Notes: generated by a model from the sequence alone, not told the origin. A stretch of 64,000 nucleotides of DNA from Diploscapter coronatus (GCA_964036155.1 OZ038423.1:26055249-26119248); one strand, 5' to 3'. Positions 12,962 to 25,598 are shown, counted from the stretch's first letter. Numbers and translations: made by a program.

Positions 12962-13264
12962 ACTATTTGGAATTTTTCAAATGTTATCTGAAAATATCTT
13001 GAAATTTTCTTTTTTTCTTGTTTATTTATTTTATTCGAGTATTTTTAAAAAATATTTTTCCTGCTTCTCTACTGATTTTGAAAAACAATTAATCTTCTCT
13101 AAATTTCTGTCAGTATCTAGCCATTTATAATTGAGCCGTACAATATTTCACAATAAAATTCCCGTTTTCGGATTTTTAAAATTGTTCTGAAGTTTGATGT
13201 TGTGAAAACATTGATATCTTTATTTTGATCAGACCAGAAATGACTAGACTTTACCCCTCTTCAG

Positions 13265-13363
13265 ATATGCAATAGTCTTGCTGCTCTTATCAGAAAAGCC
13301 CGGGACGAAAGAGTAAAAGGAATCAATATTTTCTCTGATTGTGGTCAGGCCATTATTCGAACA
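13265..13363 (+). other. Candidate leader exon of S1P lyase or orphan exon
   Basis: A 99-nt segment bounded by an acceptor (CCCCTCTTCAG) and a consensus donor (ACA|GTAAGT). The acceptor lies 107 nt after the AATAAA at 13152-13157 of PQBP1, the spacing expected for an SL2 trans-splice site. One frame is open for all 33 codons (…LAALIRKARDERVKG, INIFSDCGQAI) and faintly recalls an RNase H core, but it has no start codon and is not in frame with the lyase start at 13494. It is most simply a non-coding 5' leader exon. A relic exon of another gene is the alternative. Confidence 0.35.
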
Positions 13364-13493
13364 GTAAGTCTGCTTTTCGATTCGTCATTTAGAAACATAG
13401 TCTATTTAAAAGATCATTTCTACTGGGGAATTTCAATTTCAAGTCTGCTGTAGAAAATTGGCTTGATTTTCAAAAACATGTGATTTTTCAGAA

Positions 13494-16400
13494 ATGCCTA
13501 TCAAGGAAAACCTGCAAGTCGTGATTTCTCATGTTGAAGATGCTCACGAGTGTCTTTCATCAAATCTGCGGAAAATCGACCCTCTCTACCTGGTGATAGG
13601 AACGATCGGCAGCACTGTGGTGTTCATCAAACTCAGAAAAATCTACAAACGCAGTGAGGAGCCAATTTTGAAAAGGTTGGAATAATTAACTCTTTAGAAA
13701 TTTCACTATGTTTCGAAAGACATTTTGAAAATTGTAAATGGGTTCAATAAAAAAGTGAACATAGAGATTCAGTAATTTATTAAAAGTGTCGAAAGATTTT
13801 AAAATCATTTACCTCTTTTCTAAGGGTTAAAATTTTTCCAGACTGGCCGGCTTTGCGTTCCACCACATTCGGAAGCTTCCATTCGTAAAGGCAAAAATTG
13901 ACAAGGAATTGCAAGGCGCTAGGAAGGATATCCTGCACTCGATTCACAAGGACGATGTCGATAGGGCATTTATTTCTGGTAAATTTTAAAAGATAAAAAA
14001 TATGACCTCTAAAAACTAGTCAATGTTAAACTTTCTTTGGTAGATATTTAGAGACCTTGGAAAGGGTACTTTTAATGTTTTTTTTCTGTAATTTGTTGAA
14101 GGAATCTTAACTTAGAAAGATATAAGTTTCGAAAATTTGAGAAATCCCCGAAGCCGGCCTCCCTGATCAGGCGGTGATAGAAATCGCGGATCGATACGAT
14201 TCCTATGGGAAATTCGACGTCGACCACGGAAGGGTCTCGGGAGCGGTCTATACGGACAGAGGCGAGAAGCATGTGGAACTTTTGACGAAGGTGGGCAAAT
14301 TCAAAGATTTGGCGAAATATGAGTAATAAACGAATTCATGAAAGTTAAAAATGTTGAAATCAATAGTTGAACTTTTAGATCTACGAAAAATACGCCTTTT
14401 CCAATCCGCTGCACCCAGACGTTTTCCCTGGAGCCAGGAAAATGGAGGCTGAAGTTATTCGGATGGTAATTGTTTAGAAAAAAAAGCGATAAAAATCAAG
14501 TCCAACATCATAATTTTTCATTATCAAAACTTCACATAGTAAGAATGAGGTGATAAAAACAAAAGTTTCCGTTCATTTCATCTATTCAACCACTCTAAAA
14601 TCTAGACGTTCTTGATAACAAAAAATATAATCTTTAAATCTCTATTTTAGGTCCTGAATTTGTACAATGCGCCCGAAGACTCGAGCGGAAGCCTGACGAC
14701 GGGAGGCACTGAATCCATTATCATGGCCTGTTTCGCGTACAGAAATCAGGCCCAAGCCAGAGGCATTGAAAACCCCGTCATTCTCTGCTCCAAGACTGCG
14801 CATGCCGCCTTTGATAAGGTTTTTTATTTTTTTTTATTTTCTGGAATATTTGATAAGTTTAAGATAAAATTGTTCTGGTAAAAAGAGTCCGTTTTTAAAA
14901 TTTAATTTTCGAAATTTCAGGGTGCCCACCTCTGCGGAATGAAGGTCCGTCATGTGGAGACTGACAAAAATAATCGAGTCGATTTGAGAAAACTGGAGAA
15001 GTCTATCGACGGGGATGTCTGTGTGGTAATTATTTGAATTACTCTAATTAACTGATCTAATTACTCCAATTAAAAGTTGATTGCCCCAATTATCTTCAGA
15101 TTGTCGGCTCCGCACCCAATTATCCTTCTGGCTCAGTCGATCCTATTTTGGCAATTTCCAAAGTGCGTACTTTTAAATTTCTTTGAAGAAATAAGAATAT
15201 TTCTTCAGCTCGGTCAAAAATACGGCATCCCGGTTCACGTGGACGCTTGTTTGGGCGGCTTTTTGATTCCGTTCATGGAGCAGGTGTGAAAATGTTAAAA
15301 TTTGGCAAAAGTGGAATTTTGAGTTTTCAGGCCGGTTTTGCTATTGAACAATTCGATTTCAGAAATGCTGGAGTGACATCGATTAGCTGTGATACGCATA
15401 AGGTAAGAAATAAATTAAGAACTAAAACAAACAAATTTTAGTACGGCTGCACTCCTAAAGGCAGCTCCATCGTGATGTACCGCACCAAGGAACTGCACCA
15501 TTTCCAATACTTCTCAGTTCCAAATTGGACTGGAGGAATTTATGCGACGCCTACCATTTGTGGCACGGTTTACCAAAATTATGCCATTTTTATCAGAAAT
15601 ACCGTTTGACCAAAAATGTTACCATTTCCAGGAAGCCGCGCCGGAGCTAATTCGGCAGTCGCATGGGCTACTCTGCTGTCTTTCGGACGCCAGGTTGGTA
15701 AATAGTTGCCGTTTTGGCAACGAATGGTATCTTTTTAGGAATACGTTGACAGGTGCAGGAAAATCGTGTCGACTGCGAGAAAAATCGCGGATGGAATTCA
15801 AAAGATTGGCGGGATCAAGGTGGGAAATTTTAGATGTCCTAAACTTAAATAGACTGGATTTCAAATATCCGAAAGATTAATGGAGCTTAAATTTGAAATG
15901 TAAAATATTTAAAGATTGTTTTACCCTTTCGTTCATTATGTCAGGAGATTTTATATATTCGGATTTTATTTATCTCTTCTTCAGCTCCACGGCTCCCCCG
16001 ATGTCTCGGTCGTGGCGTTCACTTCGGACGATTTCAACATCTATGCGGCCAGCGACTTGCTACACAAACGGGGATGGAATCTGAACACGCTGCAGAACCC
16101 GAATGCGTTAGTTTTTCTGCAGTTTCTAGAACAGACTTGCAACGTTTTCGAACCGCGGTTAACTGCAAGGAGCGAGATAGTGTATCTTTTCGAGGGAGGA
16201 AGAGAGGATGTCTTCTTTCTATCTCTCGAAATGAAACTATCTTATTTTCTGCAGTTAACCGCACTTCGAAAACGTTGCAAGTCTGTTTTAGAAAAGAGAC
16301 ATTTTAGTAATTTGGAAGTTTATAGAAATTTTCAAAAACTGAACTTTTCTACACAAATATTTGCCTAATTCAATAAAATTTTCAATTTTATACAGAATAA

Positions 16401-16984
16401 ATAAATGATGCCTGTCCAAAAATTAGCTTTTTTCTTGTAGAAAATTTTATTATTTTCGAAAAGATACATTTTTTTCTTCTAGAATTCACATTTGTGTGAC
16501 GTATAACTCGGCAAATGATCAAGTGGTCGAGAAATTCCTGGCTGACGTCAAAGAAGTCGTCAACGAAGTGGCCGCCTCTCCGGACAAGGGCAATAAAAGT
16601 GGAACGGTAAGGGAAAAAGAAATATATGGGACCATCGAATAAATTTTCGGGATAAAAATAGAATTGAGTTTAGAAGATGTTAATTTTTAGCATTCAAGAA
16701 CTTATTGAATGACCCTATAAGTTGCAATGCTAAAAATGAAACTCTGAATCTTAGCGATTGAAATTTAAAAATGATAAAAATTCAACATCGAAAATGAAAT
16801 ATTGAAATTTGTTTTCTTTAAAGTTCCAAATCTCATTTTATTTCTTGAACTCGGAAAACTTTAGGCTGCCTTGTATGGTATGGCTGCTCAAATCCCTGAC
16901 AAGTCTTTGATCGATGAAATGGTCTATCAATACCTGGATGCTTGCTATGCAAAGCCACCTCCTAAAGAAGCTAGTGATAATTAG
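13494..16984 (+). CDS. spl-1: Sphingosine-1-phosphate lyase
   Basis: A PLP enzyme of the ER membrane that cleaves sphingosine-1-phosphate to a long-chain aldehyde and phosphoethanolamine, the exit step of sphingolipid catabolism. Fifteen exons give 555 residues (human SGPL1 is 568). An N-terminal membrane segment is present ([15 protein letters not shown]), followed by the Gly-rich [32 protein letters not shown], and the PLP-lysine motif [17 protein letters not shown]. The order and spacing match SGPL1 throughout. Exon 10 (15442-15562) joins exon 11 (15632-15693) in frame only if the intron starts with GC (TGTG|GCACGG); the nearest GT donors give a stop or the wrong frame. Intron 16107-16482 carries an inverted-repeat element. 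The start follows TTTTTCAG at 13491. An AATAAA at 17167-17172 probably ends the transcript. It is the second gene of the probable operon. Confidence 0.94.
15563..15631 (+). other. Probable GC-AG intron in S1P lyase
   Basis: The 69-nt intron begins GCACGG and ends TTTCCAG. Splicing there restores [14 protein letters not shown], matching the conserved TIAGSRPG stretch of SGPL1. Using GTGGCA two bases earlier gives a TGA; using GTTTAC four bases later gives the wrong frame. GC-AG introns are a known minority class in nematodes. Confidence 0.6.
16126..16291. repeat. MITE-like inverted-repeat element in S1P lyase intron
   Basis: The left arm from 16130 (AACAGACTTGCAACGTTTTC) matches the reverse complement of the right arm ending at 16287. 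The first 38 positions have two mismatches, and weaker pairing continues inward to the middle, so nearly the whole 160 nt could fold as one hairpin. The ends are CTAG/TTAG. There is no coding capacity. It sits wholly inside intron 16107-16482 and does not disturb the exons. Confidence 0.75.
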
Positions 16985-17302
16985 GAAAATTCGAAGATCG
17001 ATATTCACTGAAAATTAGCCTTATTGATTAATGCCATGAAATCTATACTTTTTTTTTTTTTATAAAATGAAAGATTCTTGATATTTATCGTCATAAGAAA
17101 TTTTCAGCCTAAATTAATCATGTGATATAACATTTCACTTAAATATAAGCCTTATGTGATAAGGCTAATAAACTTTTAATTTCCCGCCGTGAATATTTGA
17201 AGTAGAGTAGAATAATGTCCTTGCAATTAGAGCACGATTCAAGTATTTGGATTTATTGACCCTTTTTGTTTATCTATTTAGTGAGATTTGCGATTTTTCA
17301 GA

Positions 17303-20052
17303 ATGATGTCCGAAAATCAGGACTACGAGACGTCGCCCCTGCTTCACATGATTCCGCCCAGCGTTTTACGGCCGATTTACGCCATTTTGGATGCGGGCGA
17401 CACTTGGGAAAGTGATTTGGGTAATTTTTGTTTAGTTTTTCAAAGATGAGATTATACTTGCAATTTCAGAAAATATTTTTCATCGAATGAAATTCACTCT
17501 TTTCGTCGAAAATATTTCTTTTGAGCAAAAATTCGAATTTCAGTCCCCCACATGCTCGACATAGCTCTGATTGACGTAGATGGGTGTAAACGGTTAGAAA
17601 CTCGAGTTTTTAAATTGCAAAGAAAACACTGAAAGTTCAGCTATAAGCAGGAAGGAAAGTCCCCTACTGAGTTGTTATTTCGAATTTGGGCTAGTAAGGG
17701 GTACACGGCGCTGCACTTATATCAGACCTTGGCCTTGGCTAGAATCGTCAGGTGCATGGCTCTATTGAGGGATATTGGTGGGGGTCTTTTCTCTATTTTT
17801 ATACCCCCAATATTTTTAGTAGATGAAAAATATCATCCCCTGGAAAACTGTGACAGTTCGAACAATAAGATGGTTGATGTGGCGAAGATGAAACTCCCCC
17901 AGAATTCAAATAACAGCTCCATTAAAGTTCAGCAGGTCTGAAAGTTCTTGAAAGCCAGAGAAAGCGAAAATCGAAATTCAAGGTTTCGTCGCTTTCAACG
18001 AGAAATAGGAAGAGTGAGAACGGTCCTAGCCATTTTGGGTCCATCGGATCTACAGCACCTTCCTCAGGGCCTTCGACTTCAAAGTTTGAATTTTCAAAAA
18101 ATAAAAACAAATGGAAATTTTTGCAGTTTCGACCCCATTAAAACAGCTATTGAAAACACTCTTTCTGTACCATATTCGGCTTTAGAAGTAGGTCATTTTA
18201 TTATTATTATTTTACAGAAATCTTCAATTTTTAAGGAAAGGGGTACATTTTTTAATACAAGTCAATTTTCAAGAGGGGGTCATTTTTAGAAGGGAAGGGG
18301 CAACCTTGAGTAAAAGCGAATTATGAAAATTTAGGAGGCCACGAATAACTTTTCCTCGGAAAACATCATTGGAAAAGGCGGTTATGGGATTGTGTATCGA
18401 GGTGAAATGCAGCACGCGACTGTGGCCATAAAACGAATCATCGCCAGCTCGGATAAGTCCGGAAAGGTGAGTGAATTTTTGAAAAAAATAAAAAGATTAG
18501 CTTGACAAATTTTCAAAGGATGAGTGAACTTTACTATATTCTTCTTTCAAAAGAATGAATCTAATTTACTGTGGCATTTCAAGTAACTTCGATTTTATAA
18601 AAAAAAAATGAATATGTTTTTCATATGGAAAGAGAGCGTCTACGTCAAAGTCTTCAAGAACTGCGTACTCTGGCCAAATTTCGCCACGACAATATTCTCC
18701 CTCTGTACGCCTTTTCTCTGGAAGGGCCTGAGCCCTGCCTCGTCTATCAATTCATGGCCAATGGCTCTTTGGAGGACAGGATTTTGTGCAGGGTTCGATT
18801 TTAAAAGTTTTGAAAAAATTACCCAGAAAATTTATCTTTTGAAATAAAAAATAACAAAAATGAATAATTTTGAAAATTAACTTCTTTTTTAGTAAACACA
18901 TTTCCAAAACATTGAAAAATTGCAGAACAAATCGGCCCCCCTGACCTGGCCCCAGAAACGGGACATAGCAGAGGGCGCCGCGAGAGGGCTGTTTTTTCTG
19001 CACACGTTCGGCAAGACCCCCATTATTCATGGGGACGTGAAGACAGCGAACATTCTTCTCGACAAACATTTGGAACCGAAACTGGGAGATTTCGGACTGA
19101 GCAGGGATGGACAGGTTTATTTTATTTTAATTTTTTATTTCTTTGAAAATTTAGAGAAAGCTCATTTCTGTTAGTAAAAAATATTCTTCTGAAAAGTATA
19201 ATTTTCCAAGAAGGTGGAAAGTACATGAAAAAGACGATAAAAAAGAGGATGATGAATTTTGTAGGAAGATAGAAGATAGTCTCCTTTTTTAAATTTTATT
19301 TCTTTTTATTTTTAAAATTCAGATTGAACTAAACGCGGAGGAAAAGACGCCTCTAATCGCGTCCCACATCAAAGGCACCTTGGCATATTTGCCCCCGGAA
19401 TTCATCACCCAGAAAATTCTGTCGACAAAATTAGACGTGTATAGCTTTGGAATAGTTTTGTTGGAGATTGCTACGGGTGAGTTTTACAAAAGTTTCTATT
19501 CTCACCAAAAAATTTGAATTTTCTAAAATCATGCACCTACAAATTTAACATTTTCTAGGCTCCCGCGCCTACGTCGATTCGAGAGCTCCCCACTCCCTGG
19601 TGGATTACTGCATTTCAATGTTGGAGAAGAATCGAGAAAAACCGATCGCCGAAGTTCTGGGTGATAAAAAGACTCCTCCTACCGGCGATAAAGGTTCGAA
19701 TTATTCTAATTTCTACGAAATTAAAAAAAATCGTACTTCAAGAAAGAATAGTTTGGAAAAAAAAACATCTAATTTTATGAGATTTATGCTGACTTTTCTG
19801 GGTTGAGAAAGCTGGGAAAGATAGAATTTTGCTAGATTATTGACAGACGTTCTTTGAGTAAATGAGCTGAAATAAAGAACAAATTTAGAAAGCGATGCCG
19901 CCCTGATAGAGCGACTAGTGCAATTGGGCCTGCTTTGCTCGAAGAAGGAGAAAATGTTGAGGCCTCGATTCAACGGCATCATTGATGTTATCACCCAGAA
20001 AGTCGACGTCAAAACCCTATCGTCACAACTCCAAAACGCTAAAATCGAATGA
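17303..20052 (+). CDS. pik-1: Pelle/IRAK family death-domain protein kinase
   Basis: Cytoplasmic Ser/Thr kinase acting below Toll/IL-1-type or other adaptor complexes. Twelve exons (17303-17420, 17544-17592, 17641-17777, 17820-17935, 17983-18083, 18127-18187, 18335-18466, 18637-18792, 18926-19114, 19323-19476, 19559-19693, 19889-20052) give 503 residues. Residues about 15-100 form a death-like domain ([20 protein letters not shown]). A Ser-rich linker follows, then the kinase: Gly-loop [15 protein letters not shown] lysine, catalytic [12 protein letters not shown] (Pelle-type HGD rather than HRD), GDFGLS, and the Pelle-type activation segment [10 protein letters not shown]. The linker exon 17983-18083 was placed by phase and uses a weak TTCAAG acceptor. 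The start follows CGATTTTTCAG at 17301. AATAAA at 20057-20062 lies only 92 nt before the next gene's acceptor. C. elegans pik-1 is the expected orthologue. Confidence 0.92.
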
Positions 20053-20159
20053 CCTCAATAAAAGAATTCTACCCTTTCAATCGAGTTTTGCACTTTTCCT
20101 TCTAAAAAGCGTTGAACCGCTGTGATACCCTTTCTGATTTATTATTTTTTTCAGAAAAA

Positions 20160-23100
20160 ATGTCAGCCTTTCAGAAGATGCAAAATCAGATGCTCCAAAA
20201 TAACATGCCACAACAGCTCCCCCCTACCTTCTACACGTTCATCGGCAAAAATCAGGTACGATAAAATGATCTCTTTACAGAAATGTGACCCCTTTTTCAG
20301 ATGACGATCGTCGTTCTGCAGCCAGGTCGAACAATCTATTCTTATGGGTGCGGTCTCGTGACCCTGCTTGGTTAGTTCTACCGTAATCTTGAGTTTTGTA
20401 TGCTTTTTCCCAAGCATTATCTCTCCATTTTTCTTCTTTTCCCGATATTGGGAGAAAGTACTCTTGGGAAGTAAATACAAATCTTGGAGGAACAAGTACC
20501 AATTTTGGAAAAAATACTTCCTAAGATATTTTTAATATCATTTTCCCAAAATACGATATGATAACGCTATATTTTAAAATCATTTTTCTAGTGAACAATT
20601 AAAAAAAACTTGATCTTTCAGCGGGCGAACTAATCCTGGACAACTATACCCTGAAGGACTCATCGTGGGAAGACTTCAAGGGCCTCCACTACGCAGCCCC
20701 GTTCAAACTCTGTCGCCCGGCCACTTTCTTTGCCCCTCAGACCTCCCAAAGCGACCAGTACAAGTTGAAGAGACTCGAGTTGAGACTCAAGGAGGTGGGA
20801 ATATTTAAAAAAAAAAATTTCTTTTTCAAAGTGTTCGAACTTTCAAAATTTATGGAGAATTTATTGAAAGCGATTTCATTTTCTTTGAAAAGTCCGTGAC
20901 TTGTCGTTGCCGATACCAGAAGAAAAAGTCTAGATATTATGAAAAGAAAAATTCTACAAATTTTCAGGTGATGGACGATTATGACCGCGTAATTCGATAC
21001 ATCAACAAAGGCCGACCTACGGTGTTCCTCATTCAGCCGTTCATTCGCAAGGAGCTCAAAATCATCGAGAAGAGAGTTCCGGTAAACGAAAATTTTTAAA
21101 TCTATCCAAAATAACTTTCTTTGTTGTGGGCGTGCGACGGACAGTTTGTTCGCCTCGTGCCTACAATATAAATTAATTTGTAAATTTTTGAAAATATTTA
21201 AATATTTCTCACGAAGTCGGTTTTTTAGCAAATTACGATTTCTGCTGAAAGTTCCAAAAACTTGAATAATGTAAAAAGAATCGTTTATTTTTGAAGACCA
21301 TAATCTTCGATTTTTCAGAAATTCATGATAGACAGCATGCCGAATGACGAGCAAACGCGCAAAGTCAGGTTCATGTTCTTCGAAAACGAAGTGTACACGA
21401 GGAAGACAGCTAAGGAGGACTGGCATATGAAGGACATCGAGAACTGTGTGTTGAGGAATTCAGGTAGCAAAAATGAAATATTGGTTTCTTTCAAAGACAA
21501 TTTGATCTGATTTCAAAAATTGTTCTATTTTCCAATTTCCAGGTAAGGCCCAACGCAGCGTGATCGTGCCGTACGGCTCAAAGGGCGCTGGCAAGTCGAC
21601 TTTCATGCGGCAACTCATCAACAAATTCCTTTCCAAGTGGGTGGATTTTGTGAAGTTTTTAGTAGTAAATCATCCTTTATTCTAAAATACCTGTTTCTCT
21701 CAAAAATCTAAATTTCCAACGAAATTTACTACTTTTCTTTCTCGAATTTTGAATTTTCTTTAAAAGCTTTTTTTCAGCCCCAATAGCCCTCCGGTTTTCC
21801 TGCTCGAAGCCGACCCCGGTCAGACCGAGTTCCTTCCTGCTGGCACGATGTCGCTCCGCAGAGTCAAGGCCCCTATTCTGGGTATGCAAGAAAAATAGAT
21901 TTCGCCCCTAATTTTCTAAACCTGCCCCCTTTCAGATATACCCGCGTGCCATCAGGAGTACCTGAAAGAGTCCATCATGCTGGCCTATTTCCTGGGCGGT
22001 GTGGACGTCTCGAAATACATCGATCGGTACAAGGTAGATTCACTTTGTCGAGAAATGACCTAGGCAGACTTTCAGCCCGAAATTAAAGTTTAGAGGGCCA
22101 GCAAGAAAAATTTTACCATGGAGGTTTGATATATAAGAGAGTCGTCAGATAAGATTTTTTATTGGGAATTTTGGTTTATAGCCTGCCTAGGAGTCGTTTT
22201 GTAAAATTTTCCAAAAATGAGCGGATCCAGAAATATCGATTTTCTTTCGTTCCAGGAGATTTTTGACCGCCTCTACAACGAGTTCACGGTCAAATCGCCG
22301 GTGGGATCGATTCTGATAGTTAACACGATGGGATGGATTATTGGTAAAAAATTAGCAAAAGGTTTAACACATATTCCAAAGTAGAAAAAAATTGTCAGGT
22401 CCCGGCAGCCATATCTTGACGCACATCTTCACGATGACCCATCCTCTGGTTTCGATCTATCTGATGGGCGGAAGGATGAGCCACGACGAGCGCGCCACTG
22501 TATTCTATGTAAGTTTTGTGAAGCTTCAAGATTTTGTATCCAATTTGCTAGAATTTAAGAATATTGTTATTCGGTTTCTAAAATCTTCCTAAAATTGCAT
22601 TTCCAGGTACCCAGAAACAACCCGCCCGCTCTAAAAGTGGAATTCAAGAGGGAGTGAGTTTTCAAAAGCTTGCAAGAGATCAGACTTGGGACTTTTTTTT
22701 TTTTTGAAATTTGGTCACCTCACCGCAGTTGCGATGGAAAAGTTCTAAGTCTGCGAGAGATGTTACTTTTTTGATTTTGAAGGGCGCTGAGTAGCTTTCA
22801 ACCTTCCAGGCTTTTCGTGCCTCGCGATGGGAAAGGCCAGGGGCCAGGCCCGACTCCAGCAGTGCAGCGAGAATTCGCCATGCTCGGCTATTTCCTGTCG
22901 CTGTTCTCTGGCGCTGATCTGGCCTCGTTCTTTGATGAGCCCCCATATGGGATTGAACTGAAGTTTGTAGTTAAAAAATGAACATATTATAAAATTTTTA
23001 AATTCACTATTAAACAATTTGGAAAGTCCATCACTTTTCTAAAAGTTCATTATTTGTAAGAGCTTGACAATAGTTTATCATATGAAATGAAGTTTCTATA

Positions 23101-24967
23101 CTTTTCTCTTAAATAAAACTCGAAATTGGTCATAAAAACATGGACTTTCAGGCATTTGACGATAGTCCAACGACAAGACACGGGCTACATTCGGGACAAC
23201 TGGTGGCTGGCCGCCATCAACAACAAGCTGGTCGCGCTCTGTGGGCTGGACAACAACGACCAGAGAAAATTGGTGGGCTTTCGGAAAAACAATCAATATT
23301 CTTAAAATTAAAAAGAACAACCATGGATATGATTTGCTATATGAAAACTAATTTTTTTAAATGAGAAACATTTCGAATTTGCAGAAAATACGTCATCGCA
23401 TGCTGGGGAATGAAGATCTACCGATGCTCGCCATAGCCGACAACGAGACAACCATGCTCAAATTCATTGGATTTGGTGGGTTTAGAATTTTGAAATTCCA
23501 AAATTCGCAAAAAAAAAAACAAATCAAATTAAACACGAAAAGCAAAAATAAAAAGAAGAATATATAAGGATCATAAAAAATGAAAAATTATAAAATTTTC
23601 AGCGCTGGTCCGGGGCATTGACTCCGAGGCGAAGAAGCTCTACCTGCACACGCCACTCAACCTGGAGGAGTTGGACGAGGCGCCCCTGTTGGTGAGGGGC
23701 GACAACATCGAACTGCCCGACTGGTTCTTCACCAGTCAGGTTAGTTGGCAAATTGGAAAAATTGAATATCAATTTTTAAGAGCAAATCTTTTCAATTTTC
23801 ATCTTTTCTTTATGATTATTATTTTTCTTCGATTTTCTTTTTCTTGGAGCCTTATTCATATAGAAAATTTTACACAAACCATTTTCTGATTGTAGCCTTT
23901 GAAAATTGAGAACAATTTGAAGCATTTCATGAAGTGAAAGAGGGTTCAAATGTTCGAATTCCAGGACGTCGACAAAGCGCCGTATTTCGTGGAGACCTAC
24001 GGACCTTCTCCGCCCAGCAACGGCAATCAACGAATAAACGAAAGTCAACAGCAGGTGGGTGGAAATTAGAATAATTATCGAAAAATAGCATATTCTTTAA
24101 AAATCGAGCTTTCTACAGAAAATTTTTTAAAGTTTCTAAAAGAAATTCAAAGAAAATTTCAGGTAGCTCAACTCTACAGCGCATTCGCGAACAATTCCAA
24201 GGCTCATTGGCAGAAGTCCATCGGTAAAAACCTCTGATTTGCAACAAAACCGAGAAAATACGGTGCACTTTAGGTAATTTGAAAAAGAGCAAATTTTTTA
24301 TTCTCCTTATCTTTTGAAAATTTTCAAATTACACTCGCCTTTTTCTTTCGTTCCCATTACTATTTCCTTTCGATAGCATATTCCAAATTCTCCATAAAAT
24401 TTCCAAGCTATCTTTAAAGAGCATAGATTTTTAAATGAACAACGCTAGGAATTTTAATACCAAACGAACTGATCTATGCTACTTCTCTATTTTTGTGATT
24501 TGCCTGTTCTTTATGGATTTCCTAAAAATTCGGGTATGTTTCTTTGCAAAATTCTAAATAATTCAAATTTTTCCAGTTATTTCACTGCTTTATAATGATA
24601 CTTCTATTTTAAAAACGGGTTTTCTTTGATAGTTAAATGACAAAATGATGTTTTTTCAATTAGAATAATAAGAGTATCTAAAACTTGCTCAATATCCTGA
24701 AGAAATTTCTAACTGGTTTTTAGCTAGTAAACTATTTGAACGGGCTTTCTGTAATTTTTTCAATAGCTCACACTCATCGCCTCCACTCGCACAAGGCACA
24801 ATGACTTTCTTGGGAATTTTTAAAAGGCTAGTTAAAAATCTACCTTTCGAAACTTATCTTAAAATAGTCAAAATAGGATATTCAAAGATTATAAAATTAA
24901 CAAATCAATATTTCTAGAAATCGATATTCAGCAAGTCGTGTACTTCGAGGAAGTGGAAGTCGCATGA
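20160..24967 (+). CDS. nol-9: NOL9/Grc3 polynucleotide 5'-hydroxyl-kinase
   Basis: Nucleolar RNA 5'-kinase that works with LAS1 to process the ITS2 spacer of pre-rRNA. About eighteen exons yield roughly 620 residues. The N-terminal part includes FYTFIGKNQ and a CLP1/Grc3-like beta domain. The P-loop GSKGAGKSTFMRQL is intact, followed by PPVFLLEADPGQTEF (Walker B-like Asp in the Clp1/Grc3 kinase style), GSILIVNTMGWIIGPG and HLFTMTHP-like residues. The last coding exon is 24918-24967 (EIDIQQVVYFEEVEVA), joined in frame across a 694-nt intron. If that intron is retained the protein instead ends after five extra codons at 24237. The gene begins with TTTTTTTCAG at 20154, 108 nt after the pik-1 stop, so it is very likely a downstream operon gene trans-spliced to SL2. 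Confidence 0.88.
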
Positions 24968-25598
24968 AAATGGTAAGCTCGCCAATCTTCAGGATTTTTG
25001 CCCTCAGCTTCTCGACAGTAAATTTCTGAACGCCTTTTTTAAATGACATAATCTGACGTCGTGACGTTACTTATCTTTAGAATGATAACGCCTTTTCAAT
25101 ACCTTACATTTCGAGCCATTTCTCTTGTAGATGATCATGTGGTTCAAATTAAGAATAAACACCCAGAATGGAACGGTCTAAAAGATCGTATTTTTATGAA
25201 ATTATTTTTTGATGACATCAATTTATGATAACGCTCCTACTTACTAGCGAAGTGAGCAAGAATATGGCGTAGATTGACAACAAGTTTGACGGCGTTAGCA
25301 GCCATAGATAGTAGATGTCCATATCGTGGTGCATGGTTGGGTAATAATCATCTTTATCGTCATTTTTTCAGTTTTATGAAAATTCAAATTTCTATTTTCA
25401 TTTTGTTTCCAAGTTTATTTTTTCGAGAAATAAAGAACTGTTACGTCGTTCGAAAGTCCTTGAATGGTTGCTAGTAGTGATGATACAAAATTCTGTTCAT
25501 TCTTTTCAAGTTTCACCCTTCTTGCATTTTAAATTACTATAGAAGAAAATGGTCTCGAAAAATCTTAAGTTTTATTCTTGAATTTTCTTCTTCTGAAG
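24968..25598. other. Intergenic spacer
   Basis: About 630 nt between NOL9 and the truncated channel gene. AT-rich, with no open frame that I can support. It includes the NOL9 3' UTR and the upstream region of the next gene. Confidence 0.45.
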
